A stretch of DNA of 64,000 bases, taken from Lujinxingia litoralis. GTDB lineage: Bacteria; Myxococcota_A; Bradymonadia; Bradymonadales; Bradymonadaceae. The notes under the pieces are model-generated. The model was not told where the DNA came from, did no database searches, and saw nothing but the letters and a program-made list of their open reading frames with translations. The stretch's first letter is position 1. Each line of letters starts with the position of its first letter. The position numbers and the translations under genes are program-made. The stretch lies in the NCBI RefSeq assembly GCF_003260125.1, contig NZ_QHKO01000001.1, positions 62,001 to 126,000 on the forward strand, read 5' to 3'. Shown in pieces: positions 8,284 through 17,509 of the stretch.

Positions 8284-10797
8284 GTGAGAATATTCAGGTC
8301 ATTGAGTGGTCCCTGTGTTCTGGTCGTGGGCAGCCTTCTCTGGGGGTGTGGTGATCCGCCACCGCAGGAACCACCGCTGGTGGTCGTCGACGATGATGGG
8401 CCCGGCTGGCGAGTGGAGGAGATCCGTGTGGAGCCCGCCACGCTGCACCTGGTTCAGGGCGAAAGGCGCCCGTTGGAGGTGCGTTTCTTCGACAGGCATG
8501 GCGCCCCCGTCAATGCGCCCGAGCTTTTGGCCGATGTGGTGTGGACGTCGCACGACCCGAGCGTGGTCGCCATCGAAGCCGGAGGAGAGCTGCGCGGCGC
8601 TGGCGAGGGGAGTGCTCAGGTGGAGGTGCGCTTCGAAGACCTGGAGCAGGTGGTCGACGTGGAGGTGCGCTACGAGCGCTGGCGCAAGGTCAGCCTTTCG
8701 TACGGCAGGACCTGCGCCCTGAACTGGGAGGGAGAGGTGTATTGCTGGGGCGCCAACACTGAAGGCCTCATCCGTTCGGAAAGCCCCACCGGCATGGTGT
8801 TCGAAGAGCCTACACGACGAACGGGGCTCTCCGACATTGTCGATATCGCCCTGACCTACAGCCACGCCTGCGCCGCCGATCGTCGCGGGAGGGTCTACTG
8901 CTGGGGAGATAACCGCGGGAACCAAGCCGGCATGGAGGGCGCCGATCTTGTGCCCAATCCGCTGCGGGTGGGAGAGTTGGAGGGGATCGCGAAGGTGGCC
9001 GTGGGACGTCAGCATAGCTGCGCTCTGAGCCATGAAGGCGAGATGCACTGCTGGGGAAACAACGTCGAAGGGGCGATCGGCGAGGGAGCCGGCGTGAGCA
9101 TCGCGTGGCCCTTCAAGATCGCGATCGACGAAGCTATCGACGCGATGGCTCTCAACAGCAGCAACACGTGCGCGTTGACCGAGAGCGGGAAGGTGTACTG
9201 CTGGGGGAACAACCGGAATGGCGTGGTCAACCCCAGGCGAGAAGAGTCCAACATTCCGCGCCCGGAGCGCATTGTATTGCCGGGACGCGCGCAGAGTGTG
9301 GCCGTCTCGGTGCTCGCGGCATGCGCCGTATTGAACAACGGAGAACCGTACTGCTGGGGCCAAAATGCGACCGGCAACATCGGGTTTCTCCCCAACATTG
9401 AACTCTACGATCCCACCCGCGTGCCCGAAGTGCCCGCGCTGAGCCACGTGGAGATGAGCCCCTACGGGGTGTGCGGCCTCTCGACCACTGAGGAGTTGTG
9501 GTGCTGGGGCGTGAATGTCCACGGGCAGCTGGGACACGGGGTCAAAAGCAGACATGCCGAGCCGGCGAAGGTCATCGGGGAACACCGATGGCAGGCGGTG
9601 GAGCTGAGTGATGATACTACCTGTGGGCTCGACACCGATGGCGAGATCTGGTGTTGGGGCCGCAACGATACCGCGCAAGTCGGCGACGGCCGTCAGGTCA
9701 CGGGCCATCCCCTGCGCCCGGTACGCGGGGAGGCCCGGTTCTCGAAACTGGTCACCAGCTACTTCAGCAACTGTGGACAACTACTGGATGACCATCGCTG
9801 GAAGTGCTGGGGAAGAAATGAAGAGAAGCAGATGCAGTCGACGGAATCCGGAAGTATCAGCGTCCCCAGCGACCTCCAGCCGTGGCAGCCTACGGAGCTT
9901 GCTCTGGGCGGCATGACGGGCTGCGGCCTTGTGTTCAGCGGTGAGAACCGTAGCGAGGCCATGTGCTGGGGGGCCAACTCATCCCAGGGGCTGGGACTGA
10001 ACCACCCCTCTCTCGGACTCCTGGATCCGATGGTCATGGACCAGGGATATCGGAGCTTTCAGGAGATCTCTCTCAACCTCAATCACGGCTGTGGGGTGGC
10101 CGGGTCCGGAGAGATCTGGTGCTGGGGAAACAACTACTACGGAGAAGTGGGCATGAACCCGAATCTCTATGCCGGCCGTCCTCGCCGCGTCGAAGAACGC
10201 TCCGACTATGTCTCGGTGTCGGCGGGCTTCTACCACAGCTGTGGCCTCACCGCGGGCGGAGAGATTCGCTGCTGGGGCAACAACGCCTATGGCCAGCTGG
10301 GGCGCGCGGCCACTCAGGAGTGGGGTGAAGCGCAGACCATCGCCTCGGAAGCGACCTACGTGGAGGTGGAGGCCGGCAACGTCACGACCTGCGCGCGAAC
10401 GAGCGAGGGAGAAGTGCATTGTTGGGGTTCCCGGGGGTTCTTCGGGGGGCCTTTTACGAGTTCCACAGCCACCGAGCCCATGATTCTGAGCGGAGCGTGG
10501 GAGGACATGGAGCTCTACGCCGATACGGTCTGCGCTCTCCGTGAGGGTCAGGTGAGCTGCGCGGGCGATAACCGGAGCGCCTTGATTACCGAGGGAGGCC
10601 AGCCCTACATCAGTGACTTTTATCAGCTCTCGCTGGATGTCGAGGTGACCCAGGTAAGCCTGGGGCAATGGCACCTCTGCGTGCTCGACCCCGAGGGGCG
10701 CGCGCATTGCAAAGGCTTCAACCTCTTTGGCGAGCTCGGCGACGGGGCCATGGTCGAGCATCTTGAGCCCTACCCTTTGCAGAGCGTGCCGCGCTAA
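8284..10797 (+). CDS. RCC1-repeat surface lipoprotein (14 repeats)
   Basis: 837 aa from GTG 8284, with GAGG 5 nt upstream and a start that yields a clean lipoprotein signal (lipobox LLWGC, Cys22); the open frame extends to 8218. After a short linker comes a bacterial Ig-like (BIG2-type) domain of about 85 residues. Then follow fourteen RCC1-type repeats, each with the core C-x(8-11)-[G/E]-x-[V/I]-x-CWG-x-N, such as CALSHEGEMHCWGNN. The last two repeats are degenerate (CAGDN, CKGFN). Fourteen repeats would make two seven-bladed propellers. The paired cysteines within each repeat suggest disulfides, fitting an exported protein. Bacterial RCC1 proteins of this kind are common in Myxococcota-like genomes; the role is probably binding or adhesion. 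Confidence 0.88.
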   Translation: MRIFRSLSGPCVLVVGSLLWGCGDPPPQEPPLVVVDDDGPGWRVEEIRVEPATLHLVQGERRPLEVRFFDRHGAPVNAPELLADVVWTSHDPSVVAIEAGGELRGAGEGSAQVEVRFEDLEQVVDVEVRYERWRKVSLSYGRTCALNWEGEVYCWGANTEGLIRSESPTGMVFEEPTRRTGLSDIVDIALTYSHACAADRRGRVYCWGDNRGNQAGMEGADLVPNPLRVGELEGIAKVAVGRQHSCALSHEGEMHCWGNNVEGAIGEGAGVSIAWPFKIAIDEAIDAMALNSSNTCALTESGKVYCWGNNRNGVVNPRREESNIPRPERIVLPGRAQSVAVSVLAACAVLNNGEPYCWGQNATGNIGFLPNIELYDPTRVPEVPALSHVEMSPYGVCGLSTTEELWCWGVNVHGQLGHGVKSRHAEPAKVIGEHRWQAVELSDDTTCGLDTDGEIWCWGRNDTAQVGDGRQVTGHPLRPVRGEARFSKLVTSYFSNCGQLLDDHRWKCWGRNEEKQMQSTESGSISVPSDLQPWQPTELALGGMTGCGLVFSGENRSEAMCWGANSSQGLGLNHPSLGLLDPMVMDQGYRSFQEISLNLNHGCGVAGSGEIWCWGNNYYGEVGMNPNLYAGRPRRVEERSDYVSVSAGFYHSCGLTAGGEIRCWGNNAYGQLGRAATQEWGEAQTIASEATYVEVEAGNVTTCARTSEGEVHCWGSRGFFGGPFTSSTATEPMILSGAWEDMELYADTVCALREGQVSCAGDNRSALITEGGQPYISDFYQLSLDVEVTQVSLGQWHLCVLDPEGRAHCKGFNLFGELGDGAMVEHLEPYPLQSVPR

Positions 10798-10844
10798 CCG
10801 GCATTGTAAGACGGCCGGCGTCCCCCACCATGACGCCGACCTGC

Positions 10845-10871
10845 GTGCCCCCCAGCCCCTGTGGGGGGCAC
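10845..10871 (+). terminator. Hairpin downstream of the RCC1 gene
   Basis: A perfect 10-bp stem gtgcccccca/tggggggcac with a 7-nt loop, 47 nt after the RCC1 stop. No T-run follows, so it may block exonucleases or need Rho rather than act as an intrinsic terminator. Confidence 0.4.
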
Positions 10872-11061
10872 CCCGCTCCCAGTCACAGGCCCCGACGCCG
10901 CCGCGCGCGCTCACGGGTCTCGCGCCTCCCCACCAAGGGTTCGCCACCTCACGTCAGACCACCGAGAAGGCTCTTATGTAGCGAGGTCTGGCGAGGTCTT
11001 CCGTCCCAGCCCCCGCCGCGCCCACGCGGCAGACTGACACGCCCGCGAGAACGACCAAACG

Positions 11062-11099
11062 CCAGCGGGCCGCCGGAATGAACTCCGGCGGCCCGCTGG
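11062..11099. terminator. Bidirectional terminator hairpin
   Basis: A perfect 16-bp GC-rich inverted repeat (11062-11077 with 11084-11099, loop atgaac) between convergent genes. A gttttgggttt tract follows on the plus strand and gcgtttgg on the minus strand. It lies 26 nt beyond the stop of the minus-strand gene at 11126. Confidence 0.7.
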
Positions 11100-11125
11100 T
11101 GTTTTGGGTTTGGTGCTACCGAGCG

Positions 11126-11911
11126 TTACTCCACGCCCTCCGGCTGCGGCGCCGGCGGCTCCGCGGCCCCCGGAGACGCCGGGGCGTCGGGCTCACCGCC
11201 CGCCCCTGGCGAGACGACGCCCAGCGCGCTGTGGGCCGTGGGACGCACGCGGCGGGCGAGCTCGTCGTGGCCCGCCAGGCGGTAGAGTTGTTCCATGATG
11301 GCGGCGACCGCCTGGTAGATGCGCGACCAGTCCTCGATCAACGCGTCGCGCTCGGTGAGCAGGCGCTCAGCTTTGCGCTCCTCCTCGTTGAGCGTCACCA
11401 ACTCCTTGCGCAGCACGTCGATCGGGGATTGCAGGGTAGCGGCGAGCTCGCGGGTCGCGATGCTCAGGCCCATCGCCTCAAAGGTCAGGTCGGCTTCGTG
11501 GAGCATCTTTGCCACGTTCTGCCCGAAGGACTCCAGCGCTTTGGGGTGACGGGGCAGCTCGCCGTCGAGACCAAAGCGACGTACCTGCGCCGAGTCGCCA
11601 GCCTCCAAGAGCGAGCGCGTGCGCGAGAGCATCGCCAACACCCGGCCGGCGGCCTCGTCGCGGGCCGTGCGGTGCTCGACATCGTCGGCACGCTCCCCGG
11701 CCAGCTCGGCCTCTTTCTGCCAGAGGCGCTCGGTGAGTTCGCTCAGCGAGTCCCCCTGACCATCCATGAAGCGCCTCCACTCCGGGGCCTCAAAGCCCAT
11801 CTGACCGCCGAGCCTGGTGGCGACCTCCTCCCCGTGAATGCGAATGGAGGAGACCACCCACCGGCCCCAGTTCACACGATTCTCCACCGTCTTTCCCACT
11901 TTGTTGCTCAT
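11126..11911 (-). CDS. Helical cytoplasmic protein of unknown function
   Basis: 261 aa from ATG 11911, preceded by AGGAG 7 nt upstream. The frame runs on to 12304, but its extra 131 residues are Arg-rich and look non-coding. The protein is almost entirely charged alpha-helix with heptad-like stretches, for example ELVTLNEEERKAERLLTER. It has no signal peptide or membrane helix and ends in a Pro/Ala/Gly-rich tail of about 30 residues. I recognise no family. It stands alone on the minus strand between two terminator hairpins, so it is probably transcribed by itself. Confidence 0.65.
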   Translation of the reverse strand: MSNKVGKTVENRVNWGRWVVSSIRIHGEEVATRLGGQMGFEAPEWRRFMDGQGDSLSELTERLWQKEAELAGERADDVEHRTARDEAAGRVLAMLSRTRSLLEAGDSAQVRRFGLDGELPRHPKALESFGQNVAKMLHEADLTFEAMGLSIATRELAATLQSPIDVLRKELVTLNEEERKAERLLTERDALIEDWSRIYQAVAAIMEQLYRLAGHDELARRVRPTAHSALGVVSPGAGGEPDAPASPGAAEPPAPQPEGVE

Positions 11912-12659
11912 CACAGACTCCTGTTTCCAAAAGCAGATGATGCGCCTCTGCTCCGCGCGCGACCACGCGCACAGAACACCTGCGAGCCGCAAAAGGGCCC
12001 CCGTACGGCTGACGTCCTCGGGTATGGGGATGAGCCTAGCAAAGAGCCTCCAAAGCTCAAGGGCGCGTGTGAAGTTTCGCCGGCGGCTCGTCACGGCGTT
12101 CAAGGCGCGAGCAGGCGTCGCTCGCGCGCTTTCGCAACGGAAGTCGCGTGCGCGCCCGCCGATCACGCGTTTTCGGAACTGAAAACCCGTGCTCGGCCGC
12201 CCGGCGCGCGTTCTCGAAAGCGAACCCATTCCCACCACGCTCGCCAGGGCCACGCCCCGACTGAAAACGCGGCGACGAGCGTCGATCACACGCGGAGACG
12301 CCACACCACGTCAGGATCGAGGGGGGATCTCGGGTTTTAGGGCTAAAGAACGTCGGGTGGCCGGATGCGCTCCCCCTCTCACGCGCGAAACCACGCCAAC
12401 GAGCGCCACTCGCGCGTTTTGGGCTCGGCCGCCCTCCTGTCGACACTCGCCGGGGCGTTTTAAGGCGCGGCGGCCCCTGCGCCACGCTCGATCTGGTGGG
12501 AGCGCCCCTTGCCGCGCGCCGAAGGCGAGCCTGGCCTGGCGCGCATAAAAAAAGCCGGAGACCTTAAGGCCTCCGGCTCTTTTTGGGCGCTCTACCCTGC
12601 CGGGCTCACCGCCGGGCCTCGCCATCGCGGCGGCCCGGCAGCGTCGCCACCGCGCAGGC
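11912..12659. other. Long non-coding region rich in short stem-loops
   Basis: About 750 nt upstream of the helical-protein gene and downstream of leuS, both on the minus strand. No frame here looks protein-like. The stretch 12055-12480 contains several small inverted motifs of a similar kind, such as gttttcggaactgaaaac and gttctcgaaagcgaac, separated by CG-rich spacers. The leuS terminator lies at its right end. Confidence 0.45.
12553..12578. terminator. Terminator downstream of leuS
   Basis: An imperfectly paired stem agccggagacc/ggcctccggct around TTAA, flanked by a run of seven A on the left (T-run for the minus strand) and ctcttttt on the right. It sits about 80 nt beyond the leuS stop. 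Confidence 0.75.
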
Positions 12660-15248
12660 TCAGTTCGCCACGAAGTTCAGGATGCGACCGGGCACGAAGA
12701 TGACGCGGCGAATGGTCTTGCCGGCCAGATGCTCCTCGACCTTCTCATTCTGCCTGGCGAGCGCCACCACCGCCTCCTCGTCGGCATCTTTGGGGACGGT
12801 GATCTCGCCGCGGAGCTTGCCCATCACCTGGACGGCGAGCTCGTAGGAGTCGTCTTCCAGCCACTTCTCCTCGTAGGTGGGCCAGAGGTGGTTGATGACC
12901 GAGGACTCGTGCCCTAAGCGCTCCCAGAGCTCTTCGGCGGTGTGGGGCGCGTAGGGAGCGAGCATCTGAACCAGGGGCGCGATCAGGGCGCGGGGTACAG
13001 TGTCGAGTTTGTAGAGGAAATTCACGTACTCCATCATCGCGGCGATGGCGGTGTTGTAGTGAAGCGCCTCGGTGTCCTCGGTGACCTTCTTGATGGTGCG
13101 GTGCAGGTGCCGGAGCATGTCGTCGGTCGGCTCGGCGTCGACGATGGTGTCGCTCAGGCCCTCCTCGGCCGCGGTCAGGCGCCAGACGCGGGAGAGGAAG
13201 CGGTGCACACCGCTGACCCCGCGGGGGTTCCAGGGCTTGGTCTGCTCGAGCGGGCCCATGAACATCTCGTAGAGACGCAGGCTGTCGGCGCCGTACTCGG
13301 CGATCACGTCGTCGGGGTTGACGACGTTTCCGCGCGACTTCGACATCTTCTCGACGATTTCTTCGAGTTCAACGCCGTGCTCGGGGTGGAAGGGGACCTC
13401 GTTCTTCCACTCGACCTGGTCGGCGGGGATGGTCGCTGGCGAGAGATCGGTGCGCGCGCCCACCTCTTTGTAGGAGAGGGCCTCGCCCTCGGGGGAGGTG
13501 AAGTACTGGTAGGTGACACCCAGGATCATGCCCTGGTTCACAACGCGCTGGAAAGGCTCCGGGGTGGAGACGACGCCGATGTCGTAGAGCACCTTGTGCC
13601 AGAAGCGGGCGTAAAGCAGGTGGAGCACGGCGTGCTCGGCGCCGCCGACGTAGAGGTCGACCGGCATCCAGCGCTTTTCTTTCTCGGGGTCGACGGGGGC
13701 TTCGTCGTTATGGGGGTCGATGTAGCGCAGGTAATACCAGCAGGAGCCGGCCCACTGCGGCATGGTGTTGGTTTCGCGACGCGCCGGGGTGCCGTCACGG
13801 GGATCGACGGTGTTGACCCACGCGTCGATGGTGGCCAGGGGGGATTCCCCGGTGCCGCTGGGCTGGTAGCGCTCCACATCGGGGAGCGTCAGCGGAAGCT
13901 GCTCTTCGGGAAGGGGCACGACCTGGCCGTCTTCGCGATGGAGGATGGGGAAAGGCTCGCCCCAGTAGCGCTGGCGGCTAAAGAGCCAGTCGCGCAGCTT
14001 GTAGTTGATGGTGCCCTGCCCCAGCCCGCGCTCTTCGAGCCAGGCGATGATGGTCTTCTTGGCGTCAGCCACCGCCTTGCCGTTGAGGAAGTCGGAGTTC
14101 ACCAGCTCGCCGTCGCCGGTATGCGCGGCCTGGGTGACGTCACCGCCGGCGATGACCTCGACGATGGCGATGTCGTGGGCTTTCGCAAACTCCCAGTCGC
14201 GCTCATCGTGGCCGGGTACGGCCATGATGGCGCCGGTGCCGTAGCCCCAGAGCACGTAGTCGGCGATCCAGATGGGGATGCGCGCGCCGTTGACCGGGTT
14301 GATGGCGTAGGCGCCGGTGAAGACCCCGGTTTTCTCTTTTTGGAGTTCGGTACGCTGGAGTTCGCTCTTGGTGGCGGCCTCGTCGCGGTAGGCGATCACA
14401 GCGTCGCGCTGGGCGTCGCTGGCCAGGTCGTCGACCAGGGGGTGTTCGGGGGCGAGCACCATGTAGGTGGCGCCAAAGAGGGTGTCGGGGCGCGTGGTGA
14501 AGACGCGGATGTTGGCATCGAGCCCGTTGGCGGAGGCGGCGTCGACCTTGAAGTCGACCTCGGCGCCCTGGGAGCGCCCGATCCAGTTGCGCTGCATGTC
14601 TTTGAGGTGGTCGGGCCAGTCGATCAGCTCGAGGTCGTCGAGGAGGCGCTCGGCGTAGGCGGTGATCTTGAGCATCCACTGGCGCATGGGCTTGCGGATG
14701 ACCGGGTGGCTGCCGCGCTCGCTGCGCCCGTCGATGACCTCTTCATTGGCGAGCACGGTGCCGAGCGCCGGGCACCAGTTCACGGGGACCTCGGCGATGT
14801 ACGCCAGGCCCTGCTCGTAGAGTTTGAGGAAGATCCACTGGGTCCAGCGGTAGTAATCGGGGTCGGTGGTGTTGATCTCCCGATCCCAGTCGTAGGCAAA
14901 GCCCAGCGCCTGGAGCTGGCCCTTAAAGGTCGCGATGTTTTCGACGGTGGTGTCGCGGGGATGGGTGCCGGTGTTGATGGCGTGCTGCTCGGCCGGCAGA
15001 CCGAAGGCATCCCAGCCCATGGGGTGGAGCACGTCGAAGCCGCGGGCCCGCTTAAAGCGCGCCATGATGTCGGTGGCGGTGTAGCCCTCGACGTGTCCCA
15101 CGTGCAGCCCGGAGCCCGAGGGATAGGGAAACATATCGAGCACAAAGAAGGAGGGTTTGCTGAGGTCCTCTTCGACCTTAAAGGTCTTGTTCTTTTGCCA
15201 GTAGGCCTGCCACTTGGGCTCGATCTGATCGGGACGGAAATCGGACAT
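12660..15248 (-). CDS. leuS: Leucyl-tRNA synthetase
   Basis: 862 aa, the usual length for bacterial LeuRS, a class I aminoacyl-tRNA synthetase that charges tRNA-Leu. The HIGH signature appears as HVGH (residues 49-52) within [19 protein letters not shown]. The CP1 editing domain is visible through the threonine/aspartate blocks [19 protein letters not shown] and [24 protein letters not shown] is perfect at 634-638 and is followed by the anticodon-binding and C-terminal domains, ending in the typical [14 protein letters not shown]. Start ATG 15248. A 777-residue frame on the opposite strand is its mirror shadow. An intrinsic terminator follows at 12553-12578. Confidence 0.98.
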   Translation of the reverse strand: MSDFRPDQIEPKWQAYWQKNKTFKVEEDLSKPSFFVLDMFPYPSGSGLHVGHVEGYTATDIMARFKRARGFDVLHPMGWDAFGLPAEQHAINTGTHPRDTTVENIATFKGQLQALGFAYDWDREINTTDPDYYRWTQWIFLKLYEQGLAYIAEVPVNWCPALGTVLANEEVIDGRSERGSHPVIRKPMRQWMLKITAYAERLLDDLELIDWPDHLKDMQRNWIGRSQGAEVDFKVDAASANGLDANIRVFTTRPDTLFGATYMVLAPEHPLVDDLASDAQRDAVIAYRDEAATKSELQRTELQKEKTGVFTGAYAINPVNGARIPIWIADYVLWGYGTGAIMAVPGHDERDWEFAKAHDIAIVEVIAGGDVTQAAHTGDGELVNSDFLNGKAVADAKKTIIAWLEERGLGQGTINYKLRDWLFSRQRYWGEPFPILHREDGQVVPLPEEQLPLTLPDVERYQPSGTGESPLATIDAWVNTVDPRDGTPARRETNTMPQWAGSCWYYLRYIDPHNDEAPVDPEKEKRWMPVDLYVGGAEHAVLHLLYARFWHKVLYDIGVVSTPEPFQRVVNQGMILGVTYQYFTSPEGEALSYKEVGARTDLSPATIPADQVEWKNEVPFHPEHGVELEEIVEKMSKSRGNVVNPDDVIAEYGADSLRLYEMFMGPLEQTKPWNPRGVSGVHRFLSRVWRLTAAEEGLSDTIVDAEPTDDMLRHLHRTIKKVTEDTEALHYNTAIAAMMEYVNFLYKLDTVPRALIAPLVQMLAPYAPHTAEELWERLGHESSVINHLWPTYEEKWLEDDSYELAVQVMGKLRGEITVPKDADEEAVVALARQNEKVEEHLAGKTIRRVIFVPGRILNFVAN

Positions 15249-15330
15249 GCTCGGGCTCGTTGGAAAATGAAGTAAAGTGGGCTCAACACAGCCATCAGAA
15301 GACGTGCGGTGCAGGTTTAGCCCAGGGATC

Positions 15331-16089
15331 TCAGCGGGGCAAGACGCCGGCTGCCGGGCTGGCGGTGAGCGCGCCGGTCGGGCCGTAGGTTTGGAGGAGG
15401 TAGGCGACGATGTCGTCGGACTCGAACATCGCGACGTCCTGGTTGGGATCGACGAGGTAAGGCACCATCACGCGACCGGCGAGCGCCTCGAAATCGGAGC
15501 GACGGGCCGAGCCGATGGCGACGTTCTCCATGCGGTAATCCAGGTTGAGTTCGTGGAGGGTCTCCCGCACTTTTCGGCAGAAGGGAGAGGCCTCAAAACC
15601 GTAGAGTACCGGCAGCTCGGGCGGTTGGGTGCGGGCCTCCAGGCCGGGGAGGACGCGGATGCCGCGCGGGCGCACCAGGGTGGCGATAAACCCGGTCAGC
15701 GTGCTCGGCAGGCTGGTGAGCCTGTCTACACTCGGCAGACCCTGGCCATAGTGACGGTGCACGTGGTCGAGGATCGCCGAGGATTCAAGCAGAACATCGC
15801 CGGTGTTCGGGTCGATGAGCACCGGGAACTGGAGCTTGCCGCTGAGTTCGGTGGCGCGAGCGCGCTTGGTGGTGTCGCCGCGGGCGCAGGTACGAGCGAT
15901 GTAGGAGATATCGAGCTCGCTGAGCGCCTCGCGCACCTTTCGGCAGTAGGGGCAGCCCTCGAACTCGTAGAGTTCCAGGGCTTGCTCGGGGCGCGGTGGC
16001 TGCGCCTGGTTGTGCTCGCGCACCTTTCGGCCGCGGGCGGCCCGAATCAGCGATACGGCGAACAGGTGGAGGGTGTTGAACGTGCCCAT
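15331..16089 (-). CDS. Tandem GST_N / glutaredoxin-like protein
   Basis: 252 aa from ATG 16089 with GAGG 5 nt upstream; the open frame continues to 16164 inside the preceding gene. After a short hydrophobic N-terminus there are two copies of an 80-residue thioredoxin-fold domain of the glutathione S-transferase N-terminal type. The first has [18 protein letters not shown] and the second has [17 protein letters not shown]; each ends with a cis-Pro block ([18 protein letters not shown]) and an E/D-S-x-x-I glutathione-contacting motif. The first copy has a CPYC dithiol site, the second only SPFC. No GST C-terminal helical domain is present. It follows the M23 lipoprotein gene by 22 nt and is probably co-transcribed with it. 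Confidence 0.82.
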   Translation of the reverse strand: MGTFNTLHLFAVSLIRAARGRKVREHNQAQPPRPEQALELYEFEGCPYCRKVREALSELDISYIARTCARGDTTKRARATELSGKLQFPVLIDPNTGDVLLESSAILDHVHRHYGQGLPSVDRLTSLPSTLTGFIATLVRPRGIRVLPGLEARTQPPELPVLYGFEASPFCRKVRETLHELNLDYRMENVAIGSARRSDFEALAGRVMVPYLVDPNQDVAMFESDDIVAYLLQTYGPTGALTASPAAGVLPR

Positions 16090-16111
16090 AGAGACCTCGT
16101 AGGGGAAGGAT

Positions 16112-17122
16112 TCAGGGCCGGTCGACGCGCAAGACGTAGGACCAGGCCCAGCCCGGCGAGCCACAATCCTGGTCGCCGCCGGTGATCATGAAGAAGTATT
16201 GGCCGGCAGGATAATCCTGAGTCTCCCAGACGATCGTGGTTTCGAAGCGGCCGCGGGCGTCCACCGGGACGCAGTCCTCCTGCCAGGTGGATGCGCCCTG
16301 CGCGCGGCGGTGAATGACCACGTTGGGAGAGGTGCCGCGGTAGGTGCCCTCGATCGTCTGCCCGGCGCGGCCCTCCCCGAGCGGGAGAACCGTGGGGAGT
16401 TTCTTGCGCAGGAAGACGCCCTGATGCGCGAAGGCGTCGCGCGGAAGGGTCGAGTAGTCGGTAGGATCGCAGGTCAGCGAGAGGGCGTTTTGCGAGGTGT
16501 AGCTCGCCAGGGGCAGCGGGTAGGCGTAGCCGGCATCTCGGGCTTCGGTGAAGCGCACCGGCAGGGTCCTGCCGGTGAGGTCCTGGAGCGCGAAGTGCAG
16601 GTGCGGACCGCTGGAGAAGCCGGTGTTGCCACAGAGGCCGAGGAGCTGGCCGGCGCAGACCTGATCTCCGGGTTGGACCAGCGCTCCGAAGTGCTGGAGG
16701 TGGTAATAGGCGGAGTAGGTGCCGTCGCCGTGGTCCAGGGTTACGTAGTTGGCGTCTTCCACGCACTCCGAGGCGGAGCACCCTTTGTTGGAATCGCCCC
16801 GCGCCGCCCAGACCACGCCATCGCGGGAGGCCACCACGGGGGTGCCCTCAGCGCAGGCAAAGTCGACCGCAAAGGCCATGCCCTCTTTGTGGCTGGTATA
16901 CCCGTGAAAGCCCTGGGAGACCTCCACGGTGTTCCCCTCCCGAAATGGGATCCGGTGCTCCGGGGTGAGCTGATTGCGGCAGATCCCGCTCTTATCGAGC
17001 TGGGCACCGGCCAGGCACACCGGCGAAGGCGTGCGAAAAGATGCACAGCCGGCCAGCACGCCCCCAAGCGTCAGGGTGATGCTCAGCGCCCACGCGCTCT
17101 GGAAGATCGTTGTTGCTCTCAC
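16112..17122 (-). CDS. M23-family peptidase lipoprotein
   Basis: 336 aa from GTG 17122, chosen for AGGTGG 6 nt upstream; the frame extends to 17155. A lipoprotein signal ends at LAGC (Cys26). A LytM/M23-type domain covers about residues 55-195. The metal site is seen as SHKEGMAFAVDF (His and Asp further apart than the classical HxxxD), GTPVVASRDGVVW, and the C-terminal HxH in SSGPHLHFALQ. Extra cysteines (NKGCSASECVEDANY) suggest a disulfide loop. The C-terminal 140 residues form a second, beta-rich domain of unknown role. M23 enzymes cut peptidoglycan cross-links; anchoring by a lipid suggests envelope remodelling. A related but shorter protein is encoded at 53157-53810. Confidence 0.85.
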   Translation of the reverse strand: MRATTIFQSAWALSITLTLGGVLAGCASFRTPSPVCLAGAQLDKSGICRNQLTPEHRIPFREGNTVEVSQGFHGYTSHKEGMAFAVDFACAEGTPVVASRDGVVWAARGDSNKGCSASECVEDANYVTLDHGDGTYSAYYHLQHFGALVQPGDQVCAGQLLGLCGNTGFSSGPHLHFALQDLTGRTLPVRFTEARDAGYAYPLPLASYTSQNALSLTCDPTDYSTLPRDAFAHQGVFLRKKLPTVLPLGEGRAGQTIEGTYRGTSPNVVIHRRAQGASTWQEDCVPVDARGRFETTIVWETQDYPAGQYFFMITGGDQDCGSPGWAWSYVLRVDRP

Positions 17123-17509
17123 TACCAACCACCTGAGGGGCCCGAAGGGCCCCACACTGCCACGTCACAGGCCGCACGGCTCTTGACCGCACTCGCCAGC
17201 GAGCGGGGAAGAGGTTCGCGTCAACCGGCGGGGATGATGGTGCTGGCCGAAGCCGGCGTCAACCCGCGCTGCGGGCCGCCGGCGCGGGTTGCGCGGGGGA
17301 GCACCGGTTGGCAGATGCTCCTTGTCATGACGAGGTTTCAGAAAGCCCGGGGCGCACCCGCGGAGAGCCCCGAAGCGTTTTGACAGCGTTGGAGCCCGGG
17401 TGACATCATCGCGCGCCTCGTTGCCGGCGCGTGCGATTCGCGCACGCTGATACGCCGTGCTTTGGTCGAGCCCCTTTAACCCGCACAAAACGCTCCTTCA
17501 CAGGCCATC
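17123..17509. other. Divergent promoter region
   Basis: 387 nt between the minus-strand M23 gene and the plus-strand gene at 17510. Apart from the hairpin at 17137-17153 it is GC-rich sequence with no gene or clear promoter hexamers that I can support. Confidence 0.45.
17137..17153 (-). promoter_or_regulatory. Leader hairpin directly upstream of the M23 SD
   Basis: A perfect 7-bp G/C stem (ggggccc/gggcccc) with a 3-nt loop ends two bases before the AGGTGG ribosome-binding site of the M23 gene. It would be stable in the mRNA and could affect translation start or act as a transcript boundary. Confidence 0.4.

Larger units (their letters stand above)
10798..11125. other. Convergent intergenic region with two hairpins
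   Basis: 328 nt between the plus-strand RCC1 gene and the minus-strand helical-protein gene. It contains a 10-bp hairpin shortly after the RCC1 stop and a long bidirectional hairpin before the opposite stop (listed separately). I see no gene. Confidence 0.6.

Noticed and set aside
12942-15275. 777-codon plus-strand frame
   Set aside because: Antisense shadow of leuS, which has all expected motifs.
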